Below are positions 19,688 to 29,682 of a stretch of DNA of 64,000 bases, piece after piece. The position numbers were made by a program, and so were the translations under genes. The notes under the pieces are model-generated. The model had not been told where the DNA came from. It did no database searches and worked only from the letters and a program-made list of their open reading frames with translations. This stretch comes from Thermoproteota archaeon (GTDB taxonomy: Archaea > Korarchaeota > JAOZGF01 > JAOZFZ01): NCBI GenBank assembly GCA_027492035.1, contig JAOZFT010000015.1, positions 9,540-73,539 on the forward strand. The letters are read 5' to 3'. The stretch's first letter is position 1. Every line of letters starts with the position of its first letter.

Positions 19688-20692
19688 ATGAAGTTTTCTC
19701 ATTTTATCACATGTGTAGATTCCCACACAGCAGGTGAACCAACAAGAATAGTTACTTCAGGCGTACCTAAATTAAGAGGTAAAACTGTAGCTGAAAAAAG
19801 GGATTATTTCAAGGAAAATCTCGACTATTTACGAACCTTTCTCATGCATGAACCACGAGGCCATAACGACATGTTCGGGGCTGTAGTTGTTGAACCTTCT
19901 GACGAAAAGGCAGATTTAGGAATAATTTTTATTGACTGCGGGGGATACCTTGACGGCTGCGGCCACGGCACAATAGGTGTAGCTACGGTAGCTGTTAAAA
20001 CAGGATTAATTGAAGCAAGAGAACCTGAAACAAAAATAACCATAGAAACCCCTTCAGGCCTTGTTGAAACAATATGTGAAATTAAGGATGGCCACGTTGA
20101 GGAAGTCAAGTTAAGGAATGTACCCTCATTCCTTTATGATACTAAGGAAGTGGATGTGCCTGGTTTCGGTAAAGTAGAGATTGACATAGCTTTTGGAGGA
20201 AACTTTTTCGCTATAGTTGACGTGAAACAAGTTAAACTTAAAATAAACCCCAAAAACTCCTTGAAACTGATAGATGCAGGGCTAAAAATAAGAGATGCAA
20301 TTAATAAACAAGTGGAAGTTATACACCCAATGAAGAAATACATAAACAAAGTAAATTTGGTGGAGTTTTATGACGACCCGGATATCCCTGAAGCCCACTG
20401 CAAAAACGTCGTTGTTTTCGGTAATGGTCAAATAGATAGGTCCCCTTGCGGCACAGGCACAAGTGCAAAAATTGCAACCCTGTATGCGAAGGGGAAATTA
20501 AAACTTGGAGAAGAGTTCATCCATGAAAGCATATTGAAAACTGTTTTCCGTGGAAAAGCTTTGAAAGAAACAAAAATAGGGAAATTTAAGGGGATCATCC
20601 CGGAAATAAAGGGTAAAGCATACATCACTGGCTTCAATCAATTAGTGATGGACCCAAAAGACCCTTTGAAACATGGGTTCCAATTAAAATGA
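19688..20692 (+). CDS. Proline racemase/4-hydroxyproline 2-epimerase family
   Basis: A 334-residue diaminopimelate-epimerase-fold enzyme. Both catalytic cysteines are present: Cys91 in DGCGHGTIG and Cys254 in DRSPCGTGTSA. Trans-3-hydroxyproline dehydratases of this family have Thr at the second place, so the pair favours a racemase or epimerase. The N-terminal DSHTAGEPTR is standard. It starts at an ATG with GGAGGTG upstream and lies directly after an MttB-family gene and before a DAO-type flavoprotein. The likely role is making the D-imino acid that a flavin dehydrogenase can oxidise. Proline and 4-hydroxyproline cannot be told apart by eye. Confidence 0.9.
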   Translation: MKFSHFITCVDSHTAGEPTRIVTSGVPKLRGKTVAEKRDYFKENLDYLRTFLMHEPRGHNDMFGAVVVEPSDEKADLGIIFIDCGGYLDGCGHGTIGVATVAVKTGLIEAREPETKITIETPSGLVETICEIKDGHVEEVKLRNVPSFLYDTKEVDVPGFGKVEIDIAFGGNFFAIVDVKQVKLKINPKNSLKLIDAGLKIRDAINKQVEVIHPMKKYINKVNLVEFYDDPDIPEAHCKNVVVFGNGQIDRSPCGTGTSAKIATLYAKGKLKLGEEFIHESILKTVFRGKALKETKIGKFKGIIPEIKGKAYITGFNQLVMDPKDPLKHGFQLK

Positions 20693-20826
20693 AAAAGGGT
20701 ATCACCAGGGAAAAATTTTTGAAAAAAGTTTAAAAAAATGCTGCTTCATTCCTTCCTAAAAATATCCTATAATTTTCTCACTCCCTATCTTTTAAGAAGG
20801 ACCCTTTAAAGAGCGAGGCTTTTAAA

Positions 20827-22113
20827 GTGCCGAGATATGATGTAGTAGTGGTTGGGGCTGGAATTCTAGGTTTAACTTCAGCATATTACATAAAGAAGTG
20901 GAACCCGGACAAATCCGTCTTAGTTATTGATAAGTTCGCTTCAGCTGGCCAAGGGAACACTGCAAAAAGTGAAGCTTCATTCAGAAACGTTTTCTCCTCC
21001 AAGACAAATTTCTTTTTGGCTGACAGCTCTGTTGATTTTTATTTCCACCTCCAAAATGATCTAGGTTACAATCTTGGCTTGCATAAGATAGGATACTTAT
21101 TTCTTTTAGGTGAAACAAGTTACAGAAAAGAAATAAATGTATTCAGAGAAGTTGAGAAGAAAGGGGTGGAAGTCGAGTACTTTGAAAAAGATGACTTGGA
21201 AAAAATGATTCCAGGCGTTGTTTTAGAATTCAGTAGCGAAGATGAGGAAGCTAAAAGACTTAACTTAGAAAACGTTGTGATGGGTGTTTTAGGTAAGAAA
21301 TGCGGTTATTTAGACGCTGATTCGCTGGTGAAGTTTTACGAAGAAAGTTTTAAAAAAGAAGGAGGCCTTATTCAGTATAAAACATTGGTTACTGAATTAA
21401 TTCTTGAACCCTTAGAAAAATACTGCATACCTGGTGAACCTTTTACGTGGCAAGAAGCAAAAATAATGGGAGTAAAAACAAATAGGGGGGAAATAAGGGC
21501 TGACACTGTGGTAGTGGCAGCAGGTGCTTGGTCAAACATCCTCCTTGACCCTGTAGGAATAGATGCAAGGGTGAAACCTAAGAAAAGACAAATTTTTGTG
21601 TTGAAAGGGGAAAGCCTTGAGCCATTATTTAACATTAAAGGGTTCAACAAGGAGAGGGTTCTTCCATTTGTGGCTATGCCTACAGCAGAGATTTACCTCA
21701 GGCCATGTATAGAGGAGAAAACTTTCTGGGTTGGTTGCACAGATGAGTTGGGGAGGAAATTTGAGCTCGAAGAAGACCCTCAACCAGAAAAATACTTTTA
21801 CATTTACGGGATCAGGCTTGTACTGGAAAAGTACTTTCCCCATTTCAGGAACCTTAAACCGCTTAATGCATGGGCTGGTCAATACACACAAAACTCTTTA
21901 GATGCAAACCCTTACATTTTTGAGGAGGCTGGTGTAATAACTGTTACAGGAGCAAGTGGAAGCGGAATACTTAAAGGAGATGCAATCGGCAGAGTAGCAG
22001 CTGCTTTATATATGGGTGAAGACTACGCCGAACTTTATGGCGGAAGGAAATTTAAAGTAAGTGACCTTGGAGTGGATGAAAGAAAGGCTGAAAAGGAAGA
22101 GTTAGTGCTCTAA
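20827..22113 (+). CDS. DAO-type FAD-dependent amine/imino acid oxidoreductase (copy 1)
   Basis: A 428-residue flavoprotein of the D-amino acid oxidase/sarcosine oxidase-beta family. The FAD motif is VVVGAGILGLTSAYYI; a second nucleotide segment VVVAAGAWSN and a C-terminal VTGASGSGILKGDAIGRVAA follow. It is clearly paralogous to 44125-45393: both share GQGN, FRN and FGGRKFKVSD-type ends. Substrate could be a D-imino acid from the adjacent racemase or an N-methylated amine left after MttB demethylation. Start is GTG with GCGAGGC upstream; about 134 bases separate it from the racemase gene. Confidence 0.87.
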   Translation: MPRYDVVVVGAGILGLTSAYYIKKWNPDKSVLVIDKFASAGQGNTAKSEASFRNVFSSKTNFFLADSSVDFYFHLQNDLGYNLGLHKIGYLFLLGETSYRKEINVFREVEKKGVEVEYFEKDDLEKMIPGVVLEFSSEDEEAKRLNLENVVMGVLGKKCGYLDADSLVKFYEESFKKEGGLIQYKTLVTELILEPLEKYCIPGEPFTWQEAKIMGVKTNRGEIRADTVVVAAGAWSNILLDPVGIDARVKPKKRQIFVLKGESLEPLFNIKGFNKERVLPFVAMPTAEIYLRPCIEEKTFWVGCTDELGRKFELEEDPQPEKYFYIYGIRLVLEKYFPHFRNLKPLNAWAGQYTQNSLDANPYIFEEAGVITVTGASGSGILKGDAIGRVAAALYMGEDYAELYGGRKFKVSDLGVDERKAEKEELVL

Positions 22114-22205
22114 TAAAAAAATTATTTATTTTCAAAAAGTTTGTTTACGAAGTTTTTTTGTAACCTACTCCTTTAAATTTTAACTTTTTAAGGAGTTAAT
22201 TAGTT

Positions 22206-23495
22206 ATGAAAAAGACACTGATTAAAAATTTAGAGGGTGTACCCCAAACCAAACTTCTTTATTTTAAAGACCCTTACAAATTCAAGTTTAAGGCAGAAAT
22301 TTTGAAAAAATGGGAAGTAAATGGGAAAATGTATATAGTACTGGACAAAACCTATTTCTATCCAGAAGGTGGAGGCCAGCCATCAGACAAAGGTTATGTC
22401 TCAGTTGAGGATAAAAAGTACTCGGTTGTGGATGTGCAGAAAATTAAGGGCGTCATTGTTCATGAGTGTGTCCCTTCAACTACTAAATCCTTAGAGGGAA
22501 AAGAGGCTTTAGGTGAGATTGATTCTAAAAGAAGAGTTTCTAATATGCGTTGCCACACAGCCTCACACATAGTGATGTCTGCTATCGAAAAAGTTAAGGG
22601 AAAGGCACAGTACGCAGGTTTTGGAATAGAGGAAGGTAAAGTTAGGTTAGATGTTCAAACTGAGAAAATAACACCCGAAGACTTAGAGGAAATAGAAAGG
22701 CGTTCAAACAAAGTTATTTACCAAGCCATACCTGTAAAAACATACTTTGTTTCAAGGAGTGAACTGGAAAAGATTCTGACCGGTCTCCACTGGGCAAAGG
22801 AAATACCCCTAGAGGAAAAAGTGAGGATAGTAGAGATTGAGGGTTTCGACAAAAGTATCTGCAGCGGAACACATTGTTTAAACACTATTGAAATAGGGAT
22901 GATCAAAGTAATTAACAAGTTTAGGCTACAGAAGGGGGTTGAAAGGATAGAGTTCTTAGTTGGGGAGGAAGCAGTTAATGAAACCCTGGACTACATGAAC
23001 AAATTAAGTTCTTTAGCTAGGAAACTGAATATTTCAGCAGAAGAAATACCTAATGTCCTTATGAAGTTAAGGAATGAGAAAAAGAGAATGGAAAAAGAAA
23101 TTGAAGAAATGAAGCAAGAGTTAACTGAATCAAAATTCAGAAACTTGATAAGTAAAAAAGAGCTGATAGGAACTGTGGAGGTAGTAACTGGGCTCTTAAG
23201 GGAAGCAAACGCCAAAACCCTGGGGAGACTGGTGAAAAAGGAGATAGAGGAAAACGAAAATTTATTCATTGCTGTGGGGGGATTAAGTGGAAAACCAGCA
23301 TTAGTTGCTGGAGGTGGGTCTCAACTTATTAAGAAAGGATTAAACGTAAGTCAGGTAGTCAGTGAAGTATGTCAAACATTGGGTGGGAGAGGTGGAGGGT
23401 CGAAAAACATAGGTTTTGGTGGAGGTTTAACAAGTGAAAACATTGCGAAAGCCGTTGAAAAAGTGAAAGAAAGAATTGTGTCATTCATTAAATGA
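22206..23495 (+). CDS. alaX: AlaX-L type alanyl-tRNA editing protein
   Basis: A 429-residue trans-editing enzyme that hydrolyses mischarged Ser- or Gly-tRNA(Ala). The domains are an N-terminal beta domain (YFYPEGGGQPSDKG), the editing core with zinc ligands CHTASH (near 117-122) and CSGTHC (near 219-224), a coiled coil (about 270-310) and a C-terminal DHHA1 domain ending GGRGGGSKNIGFGGG. Length fits AlaX-L. It is a translation-fidelity gene lying among catabolic genes; ATG start with AAGGAG upstream. Confidence 0.92.
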   Translation: MKKTLIKNLEGVPQTKLLYFKDPYKFKFKAEILKKWEVNGKMYIVLDKTYFYPEGGGQPSDKGYVSVEDKKYSVVDVQKIKGVIVHECVPSTTKSLEGKEALGEIDSKRRVSNMRCHTASHIVMSAIEKVKGKAQYAGFGIEEGKVRLDVQTEKITPEDLEEIERRSNKVIYQAIPVKTYFVSRSELEKILTGLHWAKEIPLEEKVRIVEIEGFDKSICSGTHCLNTIEIGMIKVINKFRLQKGVERIEFLVGEEAVNETLDYMNKLSSLARKLNISAEEIPNVLMKLRNEKKRMEKEIEEMKQELTESKFRNLISKKELIGTVEVVTGLLREANAKTLGRLVKKEIEENENLFIAVGGLSGKPALVAGGGSQLIKKGLNVSQVVSEVCQTLGGRGGGSKNIGFGGGLTSENIAKAVEKVKERIVSFIK

Positions 23496-23529
23496 ACGAG
23501 ATTTGTTTCCTTACCCCAAAGTTCTCATT

Positions 23530-24513
23530 TTAAAGGGGGAAGTGTTTGCCTACCCCCTCTTGCAGAGACTTGGTGTAAGCATGTTTTGCTGTAACGGCAT
23601 CTTGAACAGCTAACCCTACAGATTTCCAAAGGGTCACTTCATCCCTTGAAACTCTACCCTTTTTTAAACCAGTAACTACCTCCCCTAGTTCTGCGTAGAC
23701 ATGGCCTTCAGTTATTGCCCCCTCTTTTATGGGAATTATTATGTCTCCAGATTCCGCTAACACTGCCTCTTTTGAATCAACAAAAACTTTTGATTTCTTA
23801 ACAGTTTCCGTATCCAACTCTCTTGCGTCTTTCCCCATCCAACCAATTGAGTTAACATGTGTTCCAGGTTTAATCCATTCCCCCTTTAAAACAGGTTTAA
23901 CCGAGGTTGTGGCCACTATTAAAACATCACTTGGTTCAACTGCTTTTTCTGCAGTTTCCACGCTTCTGCCTTCAATCCTAAACCTTTCATTAATTTTTTC
24001 AGCTAACTCTTCAGCTTTGTCTTTCACAACATCATAAACTAAAACTGTTTCTATTTCCCTTACTTCTTTCACAGCCCACACTTGGGTAAATGCTTGTTTT
24101 CCAGCCCCTATTACCCCCAAAACCTTAGAGTCTTTGCGAGATAAATACTTAGTTGCTAAACCAGTTGCAGCACCTGTTCTTAAAGCAGTTATGTAACTTC
24201 CATCCATAAAAGCTAAAGGTTCACCTGTTTCCGGGTTGTTAAGCTGGATAGTTGCATATATTGTAGGTAACTTATGTTTAACAATGTTATCGGGGTATAC
24301 TGAAACAATTTTGACAGCTAAAGAGTTAAGGGGTTCAACGTAAGCCGGCATGTAAAGCATTGTGCCTCTATATTTTTTAATATTTATTATCGGCCTTAAT
24401 GGAACTTCCGTTTCTCCCTTAACAAATGCTGAAAAGGCCTTCTCCATTAAATCAATAACTTCTTTCATATCCAGAACTTTCTTTAAGTCTTTTTCAGTTA
24501 AAAGTAAAACCAA
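23530..24513 (-). CDS. Ornithine cyclodeaminase/mu-crystallin family dehydrogenase
   Basis: A 327-residue NAD(P)-binding protein. The family includes ornithine cyclodeaminase, delta1-pyrroline-2-carboxylate reductase and alanine dehydrogenase. Visible hallmarks are LRTGAATGLATKYLSRKDSK before the nucleotide-binding GVIGAGKQAFTQ, and DVLIVATTSVKPVL. The upstream GTG at 24522 touches the ribosome site GGTGAGG, so I prefer the TTG at 24513. Nearness to a proline racemase-family enzyme and a flavin oxidase fits reduction of pyrroline-2-carboxylate to L-proline, or ornithine to proline. It is convergent with alaX. Confidence 0.87.
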   Translation of the reverse strand: MVLLLTEKDLKKVLDMKEVIDLMEKAFSAFVKGETEVPLRPIINIKKYRGTMLYMPAYVEPLNSLAVKIVSVYPDNIVKHKLPTIYATIQLNNPETGEPLAFMDGSYITALRTGAATGLATKYLSRKDSKVLGVIGAGKQAFTQVWAVKEVREIETVLVYDVVKDKAEELAEKINERFRIEGRSVETAEKAVEPSDVLIVATTSVKPVLKGEWIKPGTHVNSIGWMGKDARELDTETVKKSKVFVDSKEAVLAESGDIIIPIKEGAITEGHVYAELGEVVTGLKKGRVSRDEVTLWKSVGLAVQDAVTAKHAYTKSLQEGVGKHFPL

Positions 24514-24730
24514 ATATTTCACACCTCACCTAACTAAGGGTATTCTCACTAAAATTTTTTGTTAACTCAGTTTCAAATACCTTCTTGTTTAGGATTTTTT
24601 TACCAAGAATTACTGCCTTTTTTTTAAGGTGTTGTAAAAAGTTAATGTTGCAAAAAAGAATTATTGGAAAAAAACTTAAACTTTTAAAAAAATTTTGAAA
24701 GGGAAGTATTATAACCTGTAGCTTTTGGTG

Positions 24731-26572
24731 ATGAAGTTGCATGGTTGGAATGGTAAAATCTTAAGGGTGAATCTATCTAGCTCGAAAGTATCTGTTCAAA
24801 AGTATGGGGCAGATTTTGCTTTGAAATTCATTGGAGGCAGGGGATTCGCAGTTAAGATTTTATGGGATGAACTTAAATCTGGGGTGGATGCTCTCTCTCC
24901 ATTGAATAAACTTGTTATAGCTGCTGGTCCGTTAACAGGTCTACCTGGGCCAAGTACAGGTAAACTTGTGCTTGCAGCTAAAAGCCCTTTAACGAATGGG
25001 TATGGAGACGGGAACATAGGTGGGTTAGCAGCTGTGCATTTAAGAAAAGCAGGTTATGATGCTTTAGTAATTGAAGGAAAAGCTGAAAAACCTTCCTACT
25101 TATATGTAGAAAACGAAAATGTAAGTTTGTTAAGTGCTGACGGTATATGGGGGGAGACAACATTTAAGGCTGAAAATAAATTGAGAGAGGTTCATGGGAG
25201 GAATATAGGGGTTTTAGTAATTGGACCAGCAGGAGAGAACCTGGTTAAATACGCAACTGTAATTTCTCAAGAGGGAAGGGCTGGTGGAAGGCCGGGTATA
25301 GGTGCAGTTATGGGTTCAAAGAATCTAAAAGCCATTGTGCTTAAAGGAACAAAGGAAATTTCTTTAGCAGACCCAAAAAAACATAAAGAAACAGTGAAGG
25401 AATGTTACAAATCTATACAGGAAAACGAGAATTATTCTTTCTGGGTGAGACAGGGAACCATGGGTGTAGTGGAGTGGTGTCAAGAAAACAGTACACTGCC
25501 CACTTTTAATTTCAGAGAAGGAGTTTTTGAGTTTTCAAGGATGATTGACGGTTACACTATGGAAGCCATGAAAATAAGTAGAAGGGGGTGCCCTAACTGT
25601 AACATGATGTGTGGAAATGTGGTTGTTGATTTGGAGAGAAAAGATTCTGAGTTAGATTACGAAAACGTAGCAATGCTTGGTTCAAACATTGGTTTAGGTC
25701 ACCTGGGAAAAGTTTCGGTTTTAAATAGGTTAGCTGACGAATACGGAATAGATACGATTTCATTGGGTTCAAACTTAGCTTTTGCAATGGAGGCTACAGA
25801 GAAAGGTTTATGGAAGGATGGAATTGAGTGGGGAGACTTCGAAGCTGCAAAAGCACTCGTTGAAGACATTACATATCGCAAAGGTCAAGGTAACCTGTTA
25901 GCTGAAGGAGTAAAAAGGGCTTCTGAAGAACTGGGTGGTGGATCTGAACAATGGGCTATTCACGTTAAAGGACTTGAAGTTTCTGCTTATGACTGTCATA
26001 CAGCCCCTGGAATGGCTCTAGCTTACGGCACTTCACCAATAGGTGCCCACCATAAAGATGCATGGGTTATTTCATGGGAAGTAAGCACAAACAGGTTAGG
26101 ATATGGAAAAGAAAAAGTTGATAAAGTAATAGAATTCCAAAGGATCCGTGGAGGAATGTTTGAAACGTTAGTCGCCTGCAGACTCCCATGGATAGAGCTT
26201 AATTTCAGTCTTGAGTGGTACGTGAAGTTGTTTAAAACAGTTACGGGTATAAGTTTAACATTGAATGAACTGGCTGGAACCGTTGCAGACAGGATTTATT
26301 GTTTAATGAGAGCTTTCTGGGTTAGAGAGTATGGTGAAAAGTGGAACAAAGAAATGGACTATCCACCATCCAGATGGTTCAATGAACCATTAACTAAAGG
26401 GCCTTTTAAAGGAGGAAAGCTGGACATGAAAAAGTATGAAGAAACACTTTTGCTGTACTACCGAGAGAGGGGGTGGGATGAACGAGGCATCCCCAAAAAA
26501 AGTACCTTTGATAAATTGGGTCTCCAAAAGGAAGCAGTTGAACTTGGTAAACATGTCTCTTTAATCCCCTGA
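24731..26572 (+). CDS. Aldehyde:ferredoxin oxidoreductase family (tungsten)
   Basis: A 613-residue AOR-family enzyme that oxidises aldehydes to acids with ferredoxin, using tungsten-bispterin and one 4Fe-4S cluster. The N-terminal [16 protein letters not shown], the pterin segment GDGNIGG, and the cluster motif CPNCNMMC (CxxCxxxC) are all present. The last Cys ligand is probably in the ACRLPW region. ATG at 24731 has no clear ribosome site, and a TATA-like box near 24707 suggests a nearly leaderless transcript. In a methylotrophic or amino acid fermenting setting it may remove aldehydes made by demethylation or transamination. Substrate unknown. Confidence 0.92.
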   Translation: MKLHGWNGKILRVNLSSSKVSVQKYGADFALKFIGGRGFAVKILWDELKSGVDALSPLNKLVIAAGPLTGLPGPSTGKLVLAAKSPLTNGYGDGNIGGLAAVHLRKAGYDALVIEGKAEKPSYLYVENENVSLLSADGIWGETTFKAENKLREVHGRNIGVLVIGPAGENLVKYATVISQEGRAGGRPGIGAVMGSKNLKAIVLKGTKEISLADPKKHKETVKECYKSIQENENYSFWVRQGTMGVVEWCQENSTLPTFNFREGVFEFSRMIDGYTMEAMKISRRGCPNCNMMCGNVVVDLERKDSELDYENVAMLGSNIGLGHLGKVSVLNRLADEYGIDTISLGSNLAFAMEATEKGLWKDGIEWGDFEAAKALVEDITYRKGQGNLLAEGVKRASEELGGGSEQWAIHVKGLEVSAYDCHTAPGMALAYGTSPIGAHHKDAWVISWEVSTNRLGYGKEKVDKVIEFQRIRGGMFETLVACRLPWIELNFSLEWYVKLFKTVTGISLTLNELAGTVADRIYCLMRAFWVREYGEKWNKEMDYPPSRWFNEPLTKGPFKGGKLDMKKYEETLLLYYRERGWDERGIPKKSTFDKLGLQKEAVELGKHVSLIP

Positions 26573-26705
26573 GAAAAACAGAGTTTGAGGTATCAATTAC
26601 TTATAATGCTCCACACATAAAAAGATAAGCCCCCTCCCCTTTTTTCAGAGTCCTTCTGAAACAGGCGTCCTTTGACCTTTACTTTGCTTCTTTAAAACAA
26701 CTCTT

Positions 26706-27221
26706 TTACTCCTTTTTAATCTTGAAAATCGCTATTTCGTCGGTGGTTTGGATTTGTTCTAAACTCACACCCAAAGCTTCTTCTAAATACCCTTGTAGCA
26801 GTTCCTTTGGAAAGAAGGGGTATTGAACAATAATTTTTCCATTTTCAAGTTTAAAATGTCCCCATCCTATTTGCGACAGAATTTTAAAAGCTATTCCCCA
26901 GTTCTCTTTCTTTCTTGGGTCAACACCAAAATTGGCGAGACATGAATCAACCATTGTTTTACCCATTTCTCTTCCCCCTTTAACCAATTGTTTTTTGGAA
27001 AGATTACTCAAGAGATTGTTTATGCTTCTTTGGTTTACAATTGCTCTTCTAAACCCCCTTATGAAAATTAAAGGTTCTTTCCATTCAAAAATTGAAAGCT
27101 CAAACGCTTTCTTAAGGGCTTTAATAACTATTTCTCTCTTGCTTTTAGCAGTTCCTTTCTTGATTAACTCCTCCATGGTGCTGTAAATGTCTTCAGGCAA
27201 ATTAATAGTTAAGACAGGCAT
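26706..27221 (-). CDS. Ribbon-helix-helix protein with a C-terminal ligand-like domain
   Basis: A 171-residue protein. Residues 1-45 form a ribbon-helix-helix DNA-binding segment (PVLTINLPEDIYSTMEELIKKG). The rest (about 75-171) contains GWGHFKLENGKIIVQYPFF and a carboxy-terminal alpha/beta part that recalls V4R-like small-molecule domains, but I am not sure of that. The ATG at 27221 has AAGGTG six bases upstream; a GTG at 27230 overlaps that site. It may be a ligand-responsive regulator of nearby transport or catabolic genes. Confidence 0.7.
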   Translation of the reverse strand: MPVLTINLPEDIYSTMEELIKKGTAKSKREIVIKALKKAFELSIFEWKEPLIFIRGFRRAIVNQRSINNLLSNLSKKQLVKGGREMGKTMVDSCLANFGVDPRKKENWGIAFKILSQIGWGHFKLENGKIIVQYPFFPKELLQGYLEEALGVSLEQIQTTDEIAIFKIKKE

Positions 27222-27314
27222 GGAAGACACCTTTTTCGTTGAATAAGAATAATTCCTTGTTTAAAGTATAACGTTTACATTCGTTTTCAAAGTATTTATT
27301 TTTAAGTTGTTTTT

Positions 27315-28187
27315 TCAGAATGCGAGAGCTACTAAACCCACTAAAACAACTGTTACTCCTATTTTTTGATGTGTTAGAACCCTTTCTCCCAAAAACAAAT
27401 GCGCAAGTACAAGTGTTAATGCCGGGTAACTTGTAGCTATCGGGGACATCAAAGAAACCATCACTCCACTTCCAAGCCCAAACATAAAGGTTAAGTTTCC
27501 AGCCATACTTGAAACTCCACTCGCAAGCGAAAAAGAAAAATGTTTCTGCGACTTCACTTCTCTCAATTTCAGTTTAGCCATGATTGAGAAGAGGAGTAAA
27601 TAAAAAGTTGTTAATGATCTTACACCTAAGAAGGCTAAAAGTTCAGTTGCTTCTTTAACAAGGGGTTTATAAAGGCACCAGGTGAAACCGAAACATAAAA
27701 CCGATACTAAAGCGAAATTTAAACCTATAATTAGTTTTAAACTTTTTTTCACTCCCTTTATTTCTTCAAAATCAATTGAAGCAAGGGACACACCTAAAAA
27801 AACTATCAAAATACCTATTGTTTCTATTAAACTTAGCCTTTCGTTCAAGAAAAAGTACGATAAAACAATTGCAAATGCTGCTCCTCCGGAGTTGGCTATG
27901 GGAGCCATCAAGGAAATTTTACCGTATTTCAAAGATTTAATGTACATGTAGTAGCCAAGAGTGTAAAATAAACTTGTTGAAATGAAAAGGAGGAAAATTT
28001 CTTTAGTAGGGGCGGGGAAACTTGACTGGAATGGAAGGAAGAGTAAGCCGGCAATTAAACCCGTTAATTGGATGTAAAAAGTTGTTTTTAACTCATTTAT
28101 TCTTTCAAGTGCTAATTTGGCAAGGAAATCCCCTGTGCCGAAGAAAAGGAGGGTGAGAATGCCGTAAACAGGCCCAGGGATTAGCAT
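27315..28187 (-). CDS. EamA/DMT-family transporter
   Basis: A 290-residue protein with ten hydrophobic helices arranged as two EamA repeats. Each half ends with the typical FFLNERLSLIETIGILIVFLGV and LFLGERVLTHQKIGVTVVLVGL segments. Members export amino acids or metabolites. It ends just upstream of the ribbon-helix-helix gene on the same strand and follows the LarA-like gene by 17 bases. ATG start. Confidence 0.88.
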   Translation of the reverse strand: MLIPGPVYGILTLLFFGTGDFLAKLALERINELKTTFYIQLTGLIAGLLFLPFQSSFPAPTKEIFLLFISTSLFYTLGYYMYIKSLKYGKISLMAPIANSGGAAFAIVLSYFFLNERLSLIETIGILIVFLGVSLASIDFEEIKGVKKSLKLIIGLNFALVSVLCFGFTWCLYKPLVKEATELLAFLGVRSLTTFYLLLFSIMAKLKLREVKSQKHFSFSLASGVSSMAGNLTFMFGLGSGVMVSLMSPIATSYPALTLVLAHLFLGERVLTHQKIGVTVVLVGLVALAF

Positions 28188-28204
28188 TCAACCATCTGCC
28201 TTTT

Positions 28205-29488
28205 TTAAAGTGTAGGGATAGTTATTGAACCATAGGGAACAACTAACACTTCAGCGTCTCTACCTTGTAGTTGAAAAGCCTTGTTTAACGCCTCCTCTAC
28301 TGTATCTTCTCTTTTGAAACCGAATACTGAAAGATCCTCATTTGAAAGGTTACCGGAAACAACAGACACGTTAACTTTCTCTCTTAAAAATGAAAGTTCA
28401 TAAACCATGCATCCTAACACACTTGAAAGCCTCCCCTCCTCAACTAAATTCAGGATATCTTCAGGTTTCAGGGAGAAAATCTCCTTTTCATGTTTAATAA
28501 TGTGCTCGGAAACTCCTTCATAGCATGGTGAAACATAAATTAAGGAACCGTTATCCTTAATGATTGGTTCAACTGATGCAAGAGCTCTTGTACCTCCCTG
28601 TAGAAAACTTACGTCATGTTCTTTGAATCCGCTGCTGCACACAACAATATCTGCTTTTCCTGGAGATTTTATCCTTGCAAATTCATCAAGTTTCTTTACT
28701 CCTTCCCGATGAGCCTTTACTATGTCTCCAGAAACAACTTCCACTATTTTTTTCTTATGGTTCAGGACAGTGTTCACAACCATGTCCACGTTTGTTTTTG
28801 AACCTGCTTCTTCTATATCTTCCCTGACTAAGTTCCCTTTCAATACCCCAAATAAACTTGACCTTTTAATTTTGGCTAAAACCTTTGTAAATAATGAATG
28901 ATTTTTCTCTATTGTTTCTCGGCTTGAAACACCTGGCAGAACAGTTTTAGCTCCCCCTGAATAACCTGCAAGCATACATGGAGTTATATTACCTGTAATT
29001 ATCTTTATTTCCGCTTCAGCAAAGTCCTTATTAACTTTTAAAGGAGTCAAGTTAGCTGTAACCCCTAAATAAACATTTGTTTCGCTATCCGGGTCATGAT
29101 TAAACACCTTTACCTTCCCAATAACTTCCTCTCCCACATTTCTCTTTATTAGCTCCATCGAATCAGGTCGATGGAGACCTGTAGCAATAATCACTTTCAG
29201 ATTTTCATACTTAACTCCCCTACCGTGAAGTTCTTTTAGGAGCACCGATAAAATTTCTTTATTAGGTGTGGGCCTTGTACTATCTGTTACAGCTATGGCT
29301 ACATCCTTCCCCTTTAAATTTTGTGAAAAAAGTGAATTTTTGCCTACTGGGTTATTTAACGCCTTCTTCACTAATTCCTTCACTTTTACATCTTTAACTG
29401 TGTCCTTAGGTGTTAGAACCCCCTTAACATTTCCCCTATCTACAGTAAACTTTAAGAACGTTTCTCCATAGGGCACCTCCACTTCCAT
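28205..29488 (-). CDS. LarA-like nickel-pincer racemase family (DUF2088)
   Basis: A 427-residue protein of the lactate racemase (LarA)/DUF2088 family. It shows DSTRPTP (substrate and cofactor loop), ATGLHRP, FNHDP and the conserved GYSGGAKTVLPG segment with the lysine that anchors the nickel-pincer cofactor in LarA. Known members racemise or epimerise alpha-hydroxyacids. LarB/C/E, needed to make the cofactor, are not in the window. Divergent from the DapB-fold/iorAB/abfD operon, it may handle a hydroxyacid of that pathway. Confidence 0.85.
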   Translation of the reverse strand: MEVEVPYGETFLKFTVDRGNVKGVLTPKDTVKDVKVKELVKKALNNPVGKNSLFSQNLKGKDVAIAVTDSTRPTPNKEILSVLLKELHGRGVKYENLKVIIATGLHRPDSMELIKRNVGEEVIGKVKVFNHDPDSETNVYLGVTANLTPLKVNKDFAEAEIKIITGNITPCMLAGYSGGAKTVLPGVSSRETIEKNHSLFTKVLAKIKRSSLFGVLKGNLVREDIEEAGSKTNVDMVVNTVLNHKKKIVEVVSGDIVKAHREGVKKLDEFARIKSPGKADIVVCSSGFKEHDVSFLQGGTRALASVEPIIKDNGSLIYVSPCYEGVSEHIIKHEKEIFSLKPEDILNLVEEGRLSSVLGCMVYELSFLREKVNVSVVSGNLSNEDLSVFGFKREDTVEEALNKAFQLQGRDAEVLVVPYGSITIPTL

Positions 29489-29682
29489 CCATTACACCTA
29501 TACTTCCTGGTACTTATTTTCGATTCATATTTAATTTTCCCAAGCATTCTTCGGCCAATGTATTAATATGGATTTAAAAAGATGGATATATTTAAAAATC
29601 TGTTGAATTTTATTTCGTTAAGGGCAGATTGGAAAACATTTTCCTCCTTATATGAAAGGCTAAGGGCGGAAAGGTGAGTAAA
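29489..29682. promoter_or_regulatory. Divergent promoter region
   Basis: A TATA-like GATATATTTAAAAA (about 29586-29599) would serve the plus-strand amino acid operon, with an expected start near 29625. AT-rich sequence closer to 29520 could serve the LarA-like gene. No palindrome was seen. Confidence 0.35.
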
